DNA of 64,000 nucleotides, taken from positions 248,001-312,000 of the forward strand of contig NZ_WXEX01000001.1 in NCBI RefSeq assembly GCF_009877435.1, in the 5' to 3' direction. The notes under the pieces are model-generated. The model ran no database searches. It was not told the DNA's origin and saw only the letters and a program-made list of their open reading frames with translations. Position 1 is the stretch's first letter, and the number at the start of each line of letters is the position of its first letter. Of the stretch, positions 53,097 through 63,959 are shown piece by piece. The translations under genes and the position numbers were made by a program. This DNA comes from Heliomicrobium gestii. Its GTDB lineage: Bacteria; Bacillota; Desulfitobacteriia; Heliobacteriales; Heliobacteriaceae.

Positions 53097-55190
53097 ATGA
53101 GCGCAGTGGAGAATGGCAACGGAATCACGCTGCTCTGTGATTGGCAGGGAATGATCCTGCGTGTGAACAGCAACCGGCTGGGTTTTTCAGCGCGGATTCG
53201 CTCAGGTCAACCCTTTCCCGGCATTGTCGACCGGAGTTGCGCCGATAAGGCGCTTAACTTTTTGGCGGCACTGCGCAAACAGGGATCTGTCTTCAACTGG
53301 GAACTGAACGTCCCTCTCGGCGATCAGGTGCTGGGCCTTTACTTTGCCGGCTGCGCCAGCGAGGGAAAGTTGCTCATCGCCGGGGCGAGAACGCGCTCCA
53401 CCATGGCGCGCCTCTATGAGGAGATGGTGGACAGCGGCAGCCAGACGCCGGCGTTGCGATCGACCTTGAAGGACCTGGCCGCCCAGACCGGCACACAGGC
53501 CGACTGGGACAGCGAGCTCTATGAAGAGGTGACCCGCCTCAACAACGAACTGGTCAACCTGCAGCGTGTCCTTGTCAAGAAACTGGAAAAGAGCGAGGAA
53601 CGCTACCGGCTGCTGGCCGAATACGCCTCTGATCTGATTTCCCGCCATACGACGGAAAACCTTTTTCTCTATGCGTCACCGGCCTGTCGCTCCCTTTTGG
53701 GCTATGAGCCGGAAGAGATCCTCGGCCGTTCCGGTTATGAGTTTTTACACCCCGAGGACATGGACCGGGTGGGCGACAACCTCCGCGAGACCATGAATCG
53801 CCAGGAACCGCGCCTGTTTCAATACCGGATGCGGCGCAAGGAAGGGCGGTACGTCTGGTTTGAGTCCACCGTTCGTCCTGTCCAGAATGTCGAGACAGGG
53901 AAGGTCCAGGAGGTCATCTTTGTCACCCGCGATATTACGGAACGCAAGCGGGCCGAAGAGGAGCTTCAGGCGGCCAAGGAGCGGGCGGAAACGGCCGATC
54001 GCGCCAAGAGCGCCTTCCTGGCCACGGTGAGCCATGAGATCCGCACGCCTCTGCACGGGATCATCGGGATGATTGACCTCCTGCTGGACACAACCTTGAC
54101 GGAGGAACAGGCCGACTACGGGCGCACCATCGGCGAACTGTCCCGGTTGCTTTCGTCGATCATCAACGACATCCTCGACTTCTCCAAAATCGAGGCCGGA
54201 CGGATCGAGTTGGAGGCTGTCGACTATGAACTGCGGCTTGTGATCAACGATGTGATCAACCTGCTGCGCGTTCGCTCAGAGCAGAAAAACCTCGATTTCA
54301 CCTGTGACATTGACAGCGAGATCCCCCGGTTTTTGCGGGGCGATCCGGTTCGTTTGCGCCAGGTCATGATCAACCTTGGCGGCAACGCCGTCAAGTTCAC
54401 GGAGAAAGGAAAAGTGGCCCTGCGGGTCACGGCGACGCCCCAGGCGGGGAAAAGCGGAGCTGGCCATGAAGCCGCTCGCGTTCTGCGTTTTGAGATCCAT
54501 GACACCGGCGTCGGCATCAGCGATGAGGTGGCGCCCCGACTCTTTCAACCCTTTTCCCAGGCCGACATGTCGACGGCCCGGCGCTATGGGGGAACGGGGC
54601 TGGGGCTGGCGATCGCCAAGCGGCTCGTCGAGATGATGGGCGGCGAGATCGGTTTTCAGAGCATCTCCGGGCTGGGGACGACCTTTTGGTTTACGGCGCC
54701 GCTGGTGGAATCGCCGTCCCAGACGTCTGTTGACACGCCGGCGATGGCGGATCTGCTCATGCCGGAGTTGCCGGAAAAACAGATCTTGCTGGTGGAGGAC
54801 AACCCCGTTAACCAGAAGTTGGCCTCTATCCAGTTAAAAAAGTTCGGCCTCCGTCTCCATGCCGTATCCAACGGACGGGAGGCCGTGGACGCTGTGCGGC
54901 GGGAAACCTATAGCCTCGTCCTGATGGACTGCCAGATGCCGGAGATGGACGGCTTTGAAGCCACCCGCGAAATTCGCCGGCTTGAGGATGCACAGGGCGG
55001 CCATGTCCCCATCGTGGCCATGACAGCCCGGGCGATGCGGGGCGACCGTGAGGAATGCCTGGCCTGCGGTATGGACGATTATATCAGCAAACCCATCCGC
55101 ACCGCCGACCTGCACCGGGTCTTGAACCACTGGATCTTCTCCGTTGATGCGGCCAAAACGGATGCGTCCGGTCCCGGCGCTGAACTGTGA
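53097..55190 (+). CDS. PAS-containing hybrid histidine kinase
   Basis: A 697-residue cytoplasmic kinase with no TM. Order: an N-terminal region of about 160 residues that could be PAS-like, a PAS domain with PAC (about 175-280, ending FVTRDITERKRAEEEL), DHp with His313 in ATVSHEIRTPLHGIIGM, ATPase domain (NLGGNAVKFTEKG, GTGLGLAIAKRLVEMMGGE) and a receiver with Asp611 in [20 protein letters not shown] precedes ATG 53097. With the sensor and REC-Hpt genes upstream it makes a full phosphorelay set, lacking only a visible output. Confidence 0.93.
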   Translation: MSAVENGNGITLLCDWQGMILRVNSNRLGFSARIRSGQPFPGIVDRSCADKALNFLAALRKQGSVFNWELNVPLGDQVLGLYFAGCASEGKLLIAGARTRSTMARLYEEMVDSGSQTPALRSTLKDLAAQTGTQADWDSELYEEVTRLNNELVNLQRVLVKKLEKSEERYRLLAEYASDLISRHTTENLFLYASPACRSLLGYEPEEILGRSGYEFLHPEDMDRVGDNLRETMNRQEPRLFQYRMRRKEGRYVWFESTVRPVQNVETGKVQEVIFVTRDITERKRAEEELQAAKERAETADRAKSAFLATVSHEIRTPLHGIIGMIDLLLDTTLTEEQADYGRTIGELSRLLSSIINDILDFSKIEAGRIELEAVDYELRLVINDVINLLRVRSEQKNLDFTCDIDSEIPRFLRGDPVRLRQVMINLGGNAVKFTEKGKVALRVTATPQAGKSGAGHEAARVLRFEIHDTGVGISDEVAPRLFQPFSQADMSTARRYGGTGLGLAIAKRLVEMMGGEIGFQSISGLGTTFWFTAPLVESPSQTSVDTPAMADLLMPELPEKQILLVEDNPVNQKLASIQLKKFGLRLHAVSNGREAVDAVRRETYSLVLMDCQMPEMDGFEATREIRRLEDAQGGHVPIVAMTARAMRGDREECLACGMDDYISKPIRTADLHRVLNHWIFSVDAAKTDASGPGAEL

Positions 55191-55206
55191 CATGAAGTGG
55201 AATAAA

Positions 55207-55250
55207 GCGGCTCCCATCCGCGATGGCGGATGGGAGCCGCTGGCTTTTAT
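55207..55250. terminator. Bidirectional terminator
   Basis: A perfect 15-base stem, GCGGCTCCCATCCGC with GCGGATGGGAGCCGC, loop GATG (55207-55240), then GGCTTTTATT. It serves both the kinase gene and the convergent GH18 gene. Confidence 0.9.
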
Positions 55251-56380
55251 TTCAGTTTGCTGTTGACGGCATCCCAGAAGCTCTGATCCTCGAAACCCAG
55301 ACGCCAGATGCCGATGCCGCCGAGGCTGTACTGGTTGACGAGGTCCAGTTTGTAGCCGGTCGATTGCGCGTTTTCATACCATACCGTATGGCTGCGGCTA
55401 TAGCTGTCAGTGTATGTAAACCAGGGCGATTTGGAAGCGTCATCCCAATTCGGTGTCACGCCGTATTGGCTGAGCAGTTTCGGCACGGTGAGGTAGTTGA
55501 CCGTCTTCGTGCCGCTGCTGTACCAGTCGTAGCCGTAGGTGGCCACGCCGAGGAGGATTTTTTCCTTGGGCATCGTCGTCAGGGTGTACTGGACAGCCTT
55601 GGTGACGTAGCCGATGGAGGCGACGGGGCCGGGGGTTCCGCCGGGGTAGTGCTCGTCATAGGTCATGATCTGCACGTAGTCGGCGTACTGGCCGATGGCG
55701 TTGAAGTCAAAAGCGCCGCCCCAACTGGATGTGGTGTCGTTGTAGGTCTTGCCGATGACGGAGAGGATGACCTTGTAACCCAGGGGGCCGAGGGCGTCCT
55801 TCACCTCTTTGACGAACTGGGTGTAGTTGCTCCGGTCAGCCGGGTTGATGTACTCGATATCGATGTTGACACCGGCGTATCCATTGGCCGGCAGGATCGT
55901 CTTTAACTGGGTGATCACGTTCTGGCGGGCCGCCGCGCTGCCGAGCAGGGAGGAGGCGATGGTCTGACTGAATCCGCCGTTGCTGTAGTTGTGGATCATG
56001 GCGTAGGTCTTGATGCCTTTCGACTTGGCCAGGGTAAGCCCGTCAGTGGGGGCTGTGCCGGTCAGGTTGCCCTGCCCGTCCACCAGGTAGGTAAAGGTGG
56101 CGATGGCGTTCATGGAACTGCCGTAATTGGCGAGGGAGTTGTAGGCGGTCTTGTCGCCCACATAGTCAACAGGATAGTAGCCGAGGATGACACTGCTCGA
56201 ACTGGTGGTGGTCGGCGTTGTCGTGGTGGTGTCATAAACGGAACTGGTAACCGTGGAAGTCGTGGTCGTCGTGCTGGTTGTTTTGGTGCTTGTGCTTTTC
56301 TTGGCCGCAAAGGCCATACCGGGAAGGAGAAGGGACAGGATCAGGAGCAGTGGCACGATGAGGCGCAGTTTTTTGGACAT
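55247..56380 (-). CDS. Secreted GH18-family glycoside hydrolase
   Basis: A 377-residue secreted protein. Signal peptide (LLLILSLLLPGMAFA), then a Ser/Thr-rich linker (28-63) and a GH18 barrel with the catalytic motif VNIDIEY (acid Glu176), YADYVQIMTYDEH, and WYENAQST near the C-terminus, like YaaH/YdhD spore-cortex hydrolases but without LysM. ATG 56380 follows AAGGAG. Likely cleaves wall glycan or chitin-type polymers; exact substrate unknown. Confidence 0.92.
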   Translation of the reverse strand: MSKKLRLIVPLLLILSLLLPGMAFAAKKSTSTKTTSTTTTTSTVTSSVYDTTTTTPTTTSSSSVILGYYPVDYVGDKTAYNSLANYGSSMNAIATFTYLVDGQGNLTGTAPTDGLTLAKSKGIKTYAMIHNYSNGGFSQTIASSLLGSAAARQNVITQLKTILPANGYAGVNIDIEYINPADRSNYTQFVKEVKDALGPLGYKVILSVIGKTYNDTTSSWGGAFDFNAIGQYADYVQIMTYDEHYPGGTPGPVASIGYVTKAVQYTLTTMPKEKILLGVATYGYDWYSSGTKTVNYLTVPKLLSQYGVTPNWDDASKSPWFTYTDSYSRSHTVWYENAQSTGYKLDLVNQYSLGGIGIWRLGFEDQSFWDAVNSKLK

Positions 56381-56497
56381 GGTCTGTGCACTCCTTTTTG
56401 ATGTAAAGTTTTGTGTCGCTTGTCCCACCACCAATGTACCATACGGATAAATTTTCAGATATAAGACTCCAGTCCTGAAAAATGTTTAAAAAAGAAG

Positions 56498-56526
56498 GAA
56501 AAACCGTCCTATTGCGGGCGGTTTTT
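56498..56526 (-). terminator. Terminator of the DUF2935 gene
   Basis: On the minus strand AAACCGCCC and GGACGGTTT pair (one G-U) across GCAATA, followed by TTCCTTCTTTTTT. The site lies six bases past the stop. Confidence 0.75.
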
Positions 56527-56533
56527 CCGTTCC

Positions 56534-57340
56534 TCATTCCTCGCGCGGGGCGGTGGGATCACAGGTGGGGCGCGGGATCCGGGAGGCCATCGACAGTTTG
56601 ATCAGGTAGTAGCACTCTTCCCGGGCCATATGATCGGGGACAAGGGGGAGGAGGAAGCCGAGGACCTCCTTCGATCTTCTTGTGGCCTCCACCTCCTGCA
56701 AAAAGGCGGTGAAGGCGTTGATCTCCTGCTGCACCTGGCGGTTGAAGTAGTCGAGAGAGGGAAACTCCCGCAGTCCTGTGCGCAAAAAGCCGGCCAGGGT
56801 GACCGCCTTCTTGTAGAGCATATCGAAACGATTTTCATAGATCATGCTGGAGTCGATCAAGGGCTTTTCCACCGGATCGAGTCCCGATGCGATCATGGCC
56901 GCGTGTCCTGAGGCGTCGGAGAGCCAGAGCAGGTGCAGTTGCGGCAGCGACAGGGGCGGGCATTGACCGGCCAGGAGGAAGCGGAGGTTGCGCAGGTAGT
57001 CTTCCACCTCGTTCACCATGTGATTAAAGAGCGTGGGCGGGAGATTGATCTTGATCGGCTCGGTAAGGTGGCGGCGGATCAGGCGCAATTTGAAGGCGCG
57101 GATCTCCTGCGCTTCCCGCTGGGCCTGCCCGTTTAAAGCTTGCAGATCCGTCTCCGGTCCCGCCTGCCGCGCCGCTTGCAGCAGCCGGTCAAACTCGCTG
57201 ATGAAGTGTCGGGCTCGCTCGATCTCTTCCCCTTCGTCAGGGGCGAGGCCTGTGTAGATGAACCGGGCATGATCCCCGAGGATTTGCAGCCAGAAACGGT
57301 GCTCAAAGAGCGCCGTCTCTATGTAGGCGTTGCCGTCCAA
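56534..57340 (-). CDS. DUF2935-family protein
   Basis: A 268-residue helical protein of the DUF2935 family: ALFEHRFWLQILGDHARFI near the start and a second similar half, DASGHAAMIASGLDP and PDHMAREECYYLIKL. The repeated Glu/His positions suggest a ferritin-like di-metal four-helix bundle in each half; the biochemical role is unknown. TTG 57340 follows AAAGGAGGG by six bases; the frame extends up to 57406 without a good site. The 282 bases on to the next gene hold no recognisable feature. Confidence 0.85.
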   Translation of the reverse strand: MDGNAYIETALFEHRFWLQILGDHARFIYTGLAPDEGEEIERARHFISEFDRLLQAARQAGPETDLQALNGQAQREAQEIRAFKLRLIRRHLTEPIKINLPPTLFNHMVNEVEDYLRNLRFLLAGQCPPLSLPQLHLLWLSDASGHAAMIASGLDPVEKPLIDSSMIYENRFDMLYKKAVTLAGFLRTGLREFPSLDYFNRQVQQEINAFTAFLQEVEATRRSKEVLGFLLPLVPDHMAREECYYLIKLSMASRIPRPTCDPTAPREE

Positions 57341-57622
57341 GGCGGTCCCTCCTTTGCTCAACCGGTCGCCGTGGGGTCTGTTGCCCCGGCCTTTCCTGGC
57401 GCTCAAAGGGGCAATAGATCATATGCCGGCTGAAGTGGAAAGGTTCCTCTCTGGTATACCGTTCGTAAGCTTTAGGAAGATTAAATGACGGCAAGATCGT
57501 CCGTTTATTGTCCCGTCTGTGGCGTGCGCCTTTTTACTGTGCCTGTGAGATGACGTGAGCGCCAAGCCTTTGGAAACCATAGGGGAAGATCGGAAAACGC
57601 GTGAAGGGGTGGTCATGGCAGC

Positions 57623-58735
57623 ATGAAAAAACTGCGCGTCGGGATCATTGGGGCCGGTATGGCCTTGGAACAACTCCATTATCCCGCCTATCAGGAACTG
57701 AAGGATCACTACGAGATCAAGGCGATCTGCGACATCAACCGGGGGAAGGCAGCCGAATGGGCGCGGCGACTGGGGCTTTCCGACGAGGATGTGTACACCG
57801 ACTACCTGCCCATGGTGATGCGCCCTGATTTGGATGTCATCGACATCATGGTCCCCATTGAGTTTAACTACAAGGTGACCGCCGAGGTGGCCGAGGCGAT
57901 TTCGGAAACAAAAAAGGGCATCATCTGCGAAAAGCCGCTGGCCCCCACGCTGGAACAGGCAAAAGCGCATGCCGAACTGCCCAGGAAGTACGATGTGCCG
58001 ATCTTGATCGCCGAAAACTACCGCTACAATGAGGAGACCAACATCCTGCGCGATCTGGTGCGAACCAAGCGTGTCGGCGATATCTGCTATTTCGTGCAAA
58101 ACCGGGTGGCCTGTTTCCCCTGCGAAGTGGGCCAGCCGAACAAGTTCCCCAACAGGGAGTGGAGAAAGCATCCCGATTACCCCGGCGGTGCGATCATGGA
58201 CACAGGCGTCCACGATATGGCGGCCTTGCGCCACATCTTTGGCCCCATTGACAAGCTCCATGCCTTTGGCGCCCCGCTTCATGACGGCGAGTACGCCCCC
58301 TATGGGACGGTCTGCGTCAACTTCCGCTTCAAAAGCGGCGTCGTCGGCCAGTTCTCATTCTTCGCGGCCGGCAAGGAGATGCAGCGCCCCTTGGTGGGAC
58401 TGCGCATCTTTGGGACGACAGGGATGATCTACTTAGAGGAGCGGGACTGCGGATTCATCAATGTGGCCTACAATGACGGCAAGACGGAACAGATCCCCTA
58501 CCGGCCGCAGCGGGGCTACTACAATGAACTGCTCAATTTCTACAAGGCCATGATCGGACAGGAGCCGATCGCCGTATCGCCCGAGTTGGAGTATGGCGAT
58601 ACGAAGACGATACTGGAGATCCTGCGATCGGCCGAGGAGGGGGATGTCGTCGATGTCGATGAGGGGTGGGATTTTATTCCCATCTATGATAAGGCGCGGC
58701 GAGCGGAGGAACATGCCGATTGGCCATGGCTGTGA
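57623..58735 (+). CDS. Gfo/Idh/MocA-family oxidoreductase
   Basis: A 370-residue NAD(P)-dependent sugar or inositol-type dehydrogenase: Rossmann motif VGIIGAGMALEQLHYPAY, the EKP motif ICEKPLAPT and GGAIMDTGVHDMAALRHIFG in the substrate domain. Substrate unknown. It stands alone between convergent/divergent neighbours. Confidence 0.93.
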   Translation: MKKLRVGIIGAGMALEQLHYPAYQELKDHYEIKAICDINRGKAAEWARRLGLSDEDVYTDYLPMVMRPDLDVIDIMVPIEFNYKVTAEVAEAISETKKGIICEKPLAPTLEQAKAHAELPRKYDVPILIAENYRYNEETNILRDLVRTKRVGDICYFVQNRVACFPCEVGQPNKFPNREWRKHPDYPGGAIMDTGVHDMAALRHIFGPIDKLHAFGAPLHDGEYAPYGTVCVNFRFKSGVVGQFSFFAAGKEMQRPLVGLRIFGTTGMIYLEERDCGFINVAYNDGKTEQIPYRPQRGYYNELLNFYKAMIGQEPIAVSPELEYGDTKTILEILRSAEEGDVVDVDEGWDFIPIYDKARRAEEHADWPWL

Positions 58736-58785
58736 ATGTAATGTTGCCGTCAGATGACGGATGGGCCGATAAAAAAGAGGCATGA

Positions 58786-58828
58786 CAGAGAAAAGGCTCA
58801 GGATGCTCATCCTGGGCCTTTCTCTGCG
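58786..58828. terminator. Hairpin between convergent genes
   Basis: CAGAGAAAAGGCTCAGGAT and ATCCTGGGCCTTTCTCTG pair almost fully. No T-run follows directly on the plus strand, while a T-run follows after 11 bases on the minus strand. Confidence 0.65.
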
Positions 58829-58856
58829 AAAAAATGAAAATGTAGTGGAACTGAAC

Positions 58857-60356
58857 TTAGGGCTTGCTGATCCGCACTTCCCTGGTATCCTCATTAAAAT
58901 CAACTTGGAAACCCAACGACTCACTGAGCACCCGCACCGGCGCGAGGACGCGGTCGTTGACGACCGGCAGGGGTTCCACATCGGCGAAGTGCTGTTGATT
59001 CAACTGCACTTCGCCGCCGTAGAGGGGGATGTCGAGAACCTTGCCATCGACGGTGACGGTCGCCCGTTGGTCACCTTCGCGATACTCGACCGTCCCGCCC
59101 AAGGCCTCACCGAGGAAACGAAGGGGAAGGTAGGTACGGTCATCTTGGATGACGGGAGGGTTCACGAGGGTTAAGGAATCGTTGGATACCGAAGCCTCCT
59201 TCTGATCGAGGGTCAGGCGCAGTTGCTTGGGGTGGGGGGGAGAGAGGACATCCTTCGCCCGGATCAGTTGGAGCGGCTCTAATTCGACGGGTTGATCGGG
59301 CGTCAAACCGACCTTGTCGACGGGATGATCCAGGGCGGTGGTGTAGCGGGCGATGGTCAGCTTGAGCACGCCGCCGGATTTAATATTGAAGAAGGTCTGC
59401 ACCGATCCCTTGCCATAGGTCCGGGTCCCGATGAGCGTGGCGTGGGCCCGATCGCGCAGCGCGCCTGAGAGCAACTCTGAAGCGCTGGCGGTGCCGTCGT
59501 CAACGAGGACCGCCATGGGGAGGGGCCTTTCCTTGCCGGTGGTGGAGAAGGTTTCTTTGGGCAGTTTCCGTCCAGCCATGTGGTAGAGGGGTCCCTCGGG
59601 GAGGAGGAAGTCGCCCACCTCTTCGGCTGCTGTGACCTCTCCGCCGCCGTTTCCGCGCAGATCAATGATCAGTTGCTTCATGCCGGCCCCTTGCAGTTTT
59701 TCGTAAGCGGCTTTGAATTCCTTCCCGGTCCGGTCGCCAAAGGTGCTCAGGTGGATGTAGCCGATCGTTCCTTCCAGCATCTTTCCTTCTACTTGCGGGA
59801 GATCGATGCGCTGCCGTTTCAGTTCGATCGTCCGTTCTTCCTCTGACGCGGCCGGCCTCAGGACGAGGCTGACGGTGGTGCCTTCGGGGCCGCGAACTTT
59901 TCCGGCCAGCTTGTCCACAGACAGGTCATGGGTCGATTCCCCGTTGATCTGGATGATGGCGTCGCCGCTTTGGATGCCGGCTTTTTCGGCGGGCGAGTTG
60001 GGGAAGGTTTTTTCCACGAGGGGATAGTCACCGCCAGGCGCGATGACCATGCCGACGCCAAAGTAATTCATGTTGACTGATTCCAGGAGATCTTTGAATT
60101 CCTTTTCATCGAGGTACAGGGAGTGCTTGTCGCCGAGGGCTTTGATCGTGTCGGGAATCGTGTTTTTTTGAAAGACCTCGGTAGCGGGGGGATCGACGTA
60201 GTACTCGGAGATCAGTTGGCGAACCTCGGCCAGTTTGGCATCGTCTTTGGACGATTCAGCGGCGTTCGCCGCGCCGAGGGGATAGAGAATGGTTGCCCAG
60301 CAGGCGAACAAGAGGGCAATCATAAAGGCGGGAATGGGAAGGGACCGTTGTTTCAT
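58857..60356 (-). CDS. S41 carboxy-terminal processing protease with stalk domain
   Basis: A 499-residue exported protease. Signal/TM (FMIALLFACWATILYPLGAA), PDZ domain (about 95-170, MVIAPGGDYPLV, GIQSGDAIIQINGE) and peptidase S41 with Ser291 in DDGTASASELLSG and Lys316 in TYGKGSVQ, 25 apart as in CtpA. The C-terminal 110 residues match a copper-amine-oxidase N-terminal-like stalk domain (YLPLRFLGEALGGTVEY and VLAPVRVLSESLGFQVDF), seen in many Clostridial wall proteins. Divergent from trpE. Confidence 0.93.
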   Translation of the reverse strand: MKQRSLPIPAFMIALLFACWATILYPLGAANAAESSKDDAKLAEVRQLISEYYVDPPATEVFQKNTIPDTIKALGDKHSLYLDEKEFKDLLESVNMNYFGVGMVIAPGGDYPLVEKTFPNSPAEKAGIQSGDAIIQINGESTHDLSVDKLAGKVRGPEGTTVSLVLRPAASEEERTIELKRQRIDLPQVEGKMLEGTIGYIHLSTFGDRTGKEFKAAYEKLQGAGMKQLIIDLRGNGGGEVTAAEEVGDFLLPEGPLYHMAGRKLPKETFSTTGKERPLPMAVLVDDGTASASELLSGALRDRAHATLIGTRTYGKGSVQTFFNIKSGGVLKLTIARYTTALDHPVDKVGLTPDQPVELEPLQLIRAKDVLSPPHPKQLRLTLDQKEASVSNDSLTLVNPPVIQDDRTYLPLRFLGEALGGTVEYREGDQRATVTVDGKVLDIPLYGGEVQLNQQHFADVEPLPVVNDRVLAPVRVLSESLGFQVDFNEDTREVRISKP

Positions 60357-60471
60357 CCTGTTCAGCGGGGTTCACTCCTTCTTTATGTAGGGACCTTTCC
60401 TTATGTACAAGGTACTCCATGGGTTGGCCCAATGCAAGTAAAAAAGCGATGGCGCTGCTTCCGAAAAATCG

Positions 60472-60500
60472 TTGACAATTCCATACAGTCATGGTATTTT
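60472..60500 (+). promoter_or_regulatory. trp operon promoter
   Basis: TTGACA (60472-60477) and TATTTT (60495-60500) with 17 bases between. Transcription would start near 60507. The 60357-60471 stretch otherwise holds nothing clear. Confidence 0.75.
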
Positions 60501-60506
60501 TGTCGT

Positions 60507-60614
60507 GAGTTGAGTTTTAGAGCAGTTGAGCGGAGTTCAGTGGAGTCGAGCGGAGAGGCGGTTTATTCTGATTTTGTCAGGAAACCGGTCTACCTTCGGT
60601 GGGCCGGTTTTTTT
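60507..60614 (+). promoter_or_regulatory. trp leader with TRAP-like NAG repeats and attenuator
   Basis: Ten NAG triplets begin at 60507, 60512, 60518, 60523, 60528, 60533, 60538, 60543, 60548 and 60553: seven GAG, one TAG, two CAG, five bases apart except one six. This is the spacing of TRAP (MtrB) sites. CGGTTT (60559-60564) can pair with AAACCG (60582-60587) as an antiterminator; AAACCGG (60582-60588) can instead pair with CCGGTTT (60604-60610), followed by T-run, as a terminator. Tryptophan-bound TRAP would cover the repeats, block the first stem and favour termination. The mtrB gene is not in the window, so TRAP control is inferred. Confidence 0.65.
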
Positions 60615-60666
60615 GTACGCTTTTTTCCGGTCTCGCTTCGCTCTCTGCCAGGAAGGAGGGTGAACC

Positions 60667-62258
<1,592 letters not shown>

Positions 62259-62262
<4 letters not shown>

Positions 62263-62828
62263 TCGTCGTCATCGATAACTACGATTCCTTTACCTACAAC
62301 CTGGTCCAGTACCTGGGCGAAATGACCGGTGAGATCAGGGTTTTTCGCAACGACGCCATCGCGCCCGAAGAAGTGGCGGGCCTCGAACCCTCTCACATCG
62401 TCATCTCGCCGGGTCCCTGCACCCCCAACGAGGCGGGCATCTCAATGGCGGTGATCCGCCAGTGCGCCGGCCGGATTCCCATCCTGGGCGTCTGCCTGGG
62501 CCACCAGTCCATCGGGCAGGTCTTCGGCGGTCGCGTCATCCGGGCGCCCCGGCTGATGCACGGCAAGACATCACCCATCTGCCATGACGGTCGCACGATT
62601 TTTGCCGATCTGCCCAATCCCTTTACAGCCACGCGCTATCATTCGCTGATCGTGGAGGAGGAGAGCCTGCCCGATTGCCTGGAGATCACGGCGCGCAGCG
62701 ACCAGGGCGAGATCATGGGATTGCGCCACCGGGAGTTTGCCCTGGAGGGCGTCCAGTTTCATCCCGAATCGATCCTGACGGAAGCGGGGAAAGGGTTGCT
62801 CCGCAACTTTCTCTCCCTGCGGGCCTGA
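62259..62828 (+). CDS. trpG: Anthranilate synthase component II (glutamine amidotransferase)
   Basis: A 189-residue class I glutamine amidotransferase: [17 protein letters not shown], oxyanion [11 protein letters not shown], nucleophile in [11 protein letters not shown] and the His-Glu pair in VQFHPESIL. Supplies ammonia to TrpE. In other species it may also serve p-aminobenzoate synthase. GTG 62259 overlaps trpE (GTGA). Confidence 0.97.
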
Positions 62829-62870
62829 CGGAGTTTTCTATCCTTATATATCAATCAGAGGTGAGTTGAG

Positions 62871-63959
62871 ATGAGCCAGTCCATAGAGATAGCCAAGCAC
62901 AGCCTGCAATGCTTGCTGAGCGGAGAACGACTCGGCGAAGGGCGGGCCGAGGAACTGATGAACGCTGTGATGGAGGGGAAGGTTCCCTCAGTCCAACTGG
63001 CGGCGCTGCTCGTGGCCCTGCGCCTGACCGGCGAGGGAGAAGAGGAGATCGCCGGATTCGCCCGGTCCATGCGCAGCCGCGTGGGCCGCGAATTGGCCGA
63101 ATACATCCCTGCCGGGTTTGAGGCGATACGGATGCAACTGGTCGATACCTGTGGCACCGGCGGCGATGGCGCCGGCACCTTCAACATCTCCACGACGGCT
63201 GCCCTGGTCGTGGCCGCCGCCGGTGTGCCCGTGGCAAAGCACGGCAACCGGGCCATGTCAGGCCGGGCTGGGTCGGCTGACGTGTTGGAGGCCCTCGGTG
63301 TGACCGTCGATCTGTCGCCCGATCACGCCTATCGCTGCCTGATGGAGACGGGCTTCGGCTTCTTTTTCGCGCCTCAGTGCCACCGCGCCATGGCCCATGC
63401 GGCGCCGACGCGGCGGGAACTGGGCGTGCCCACGGTCTTCAACCTCCTCGGCCCCTTGAGCAACCCTGCCGGGGCGGTTCGCCAACTGCTGGGTGTCAAC
63501 AGCGCCGAACGGGTGCCGGTGATCGCTCAGGTGCTTCGCCGTCTCGGAGCGACATCGGCTTGGGTGGTTCACGGCGAGGACGGCCTCGACGAGATCACCC
63601 TGACGGGGCCGACGACGGTGGCCCGTCTCAATGCGGGCGAGGTGCAGGTGGAAAGCATTGACCCGCGCGCCTACGGATTTGATCTCTGCGCCCCTGACGA
63701 TCTCAAGGGTGGAGACCGCAACGAGAATGCGGCGATTACAGCAGCCATCTTGAACGGGGAAAAAGGGCACCGGCGACACATCGTCATCTTGAACGCCGCC
63801 GCCGCCCTTTGTATCTCCGGGAAAGTGAACAGACTGGAAGAAGGGATCGCCCTGGCCCGGTCGATCATTGACGGCGGGGAGGCGGCAGGCCTGCTGGAAC
63901 GGGTCAAGAAGGTGACGGCGCAAGCGGCCTCGCTCCGGGAAGGCGGGATGAGCGCATGA
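62871..63959 (+). CDS. trpD: Anthranilate phosphoribosyltransferase
   Basis: A 362-residue TrpD joining anthranilate and PRPP. Signature DTCGTGGDGAGTFNISTTAAL, KHGNRAMSGRAGSADVLEALG and NLLGPLSNPAGA. ATG 62871 follows GAGGTGAG. Overlaps the next gene by four bases (ATGA). Confidence 0.97.
   Translation: MSQSIEIAKHSLQCLLSGERLGEGRAEELMNAVMEGKVPSVQLAALLVALRLTGEGEEEIAGFARSMRSRVGRELAEYIPAGFEAIRMQLVDTCGTGGDGAGTFNISTTAALVVAAAGVPVAKHGNRAMSGRAGSADVLEALGVTVDLSPDHAYRCLMETGFGFFFAPQCHRAMAHAAPTRRELGVPTVFNLLGPLSNPAGAVRQLLGVNSAERVPVIAQVLRRLGATSAWVVHGEDGLDEITLTGPTTVARLNAGEVQVESIDPRAYGFDLCAPDDLKGGDRNENAAITAAILNGEKGHRRHIVILNAAAALCISGKVNRLEEGIALARSIIDGGEAAGLLERVKKVTAQAASLREGGMSA

Noticed and set aside
60501-60666. 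T-box or leader-peptide control of trp
   Set aside because: No T-box sequence and no short Trp-rich frame is visible; the periodic NAG triplets suit TRAP better.
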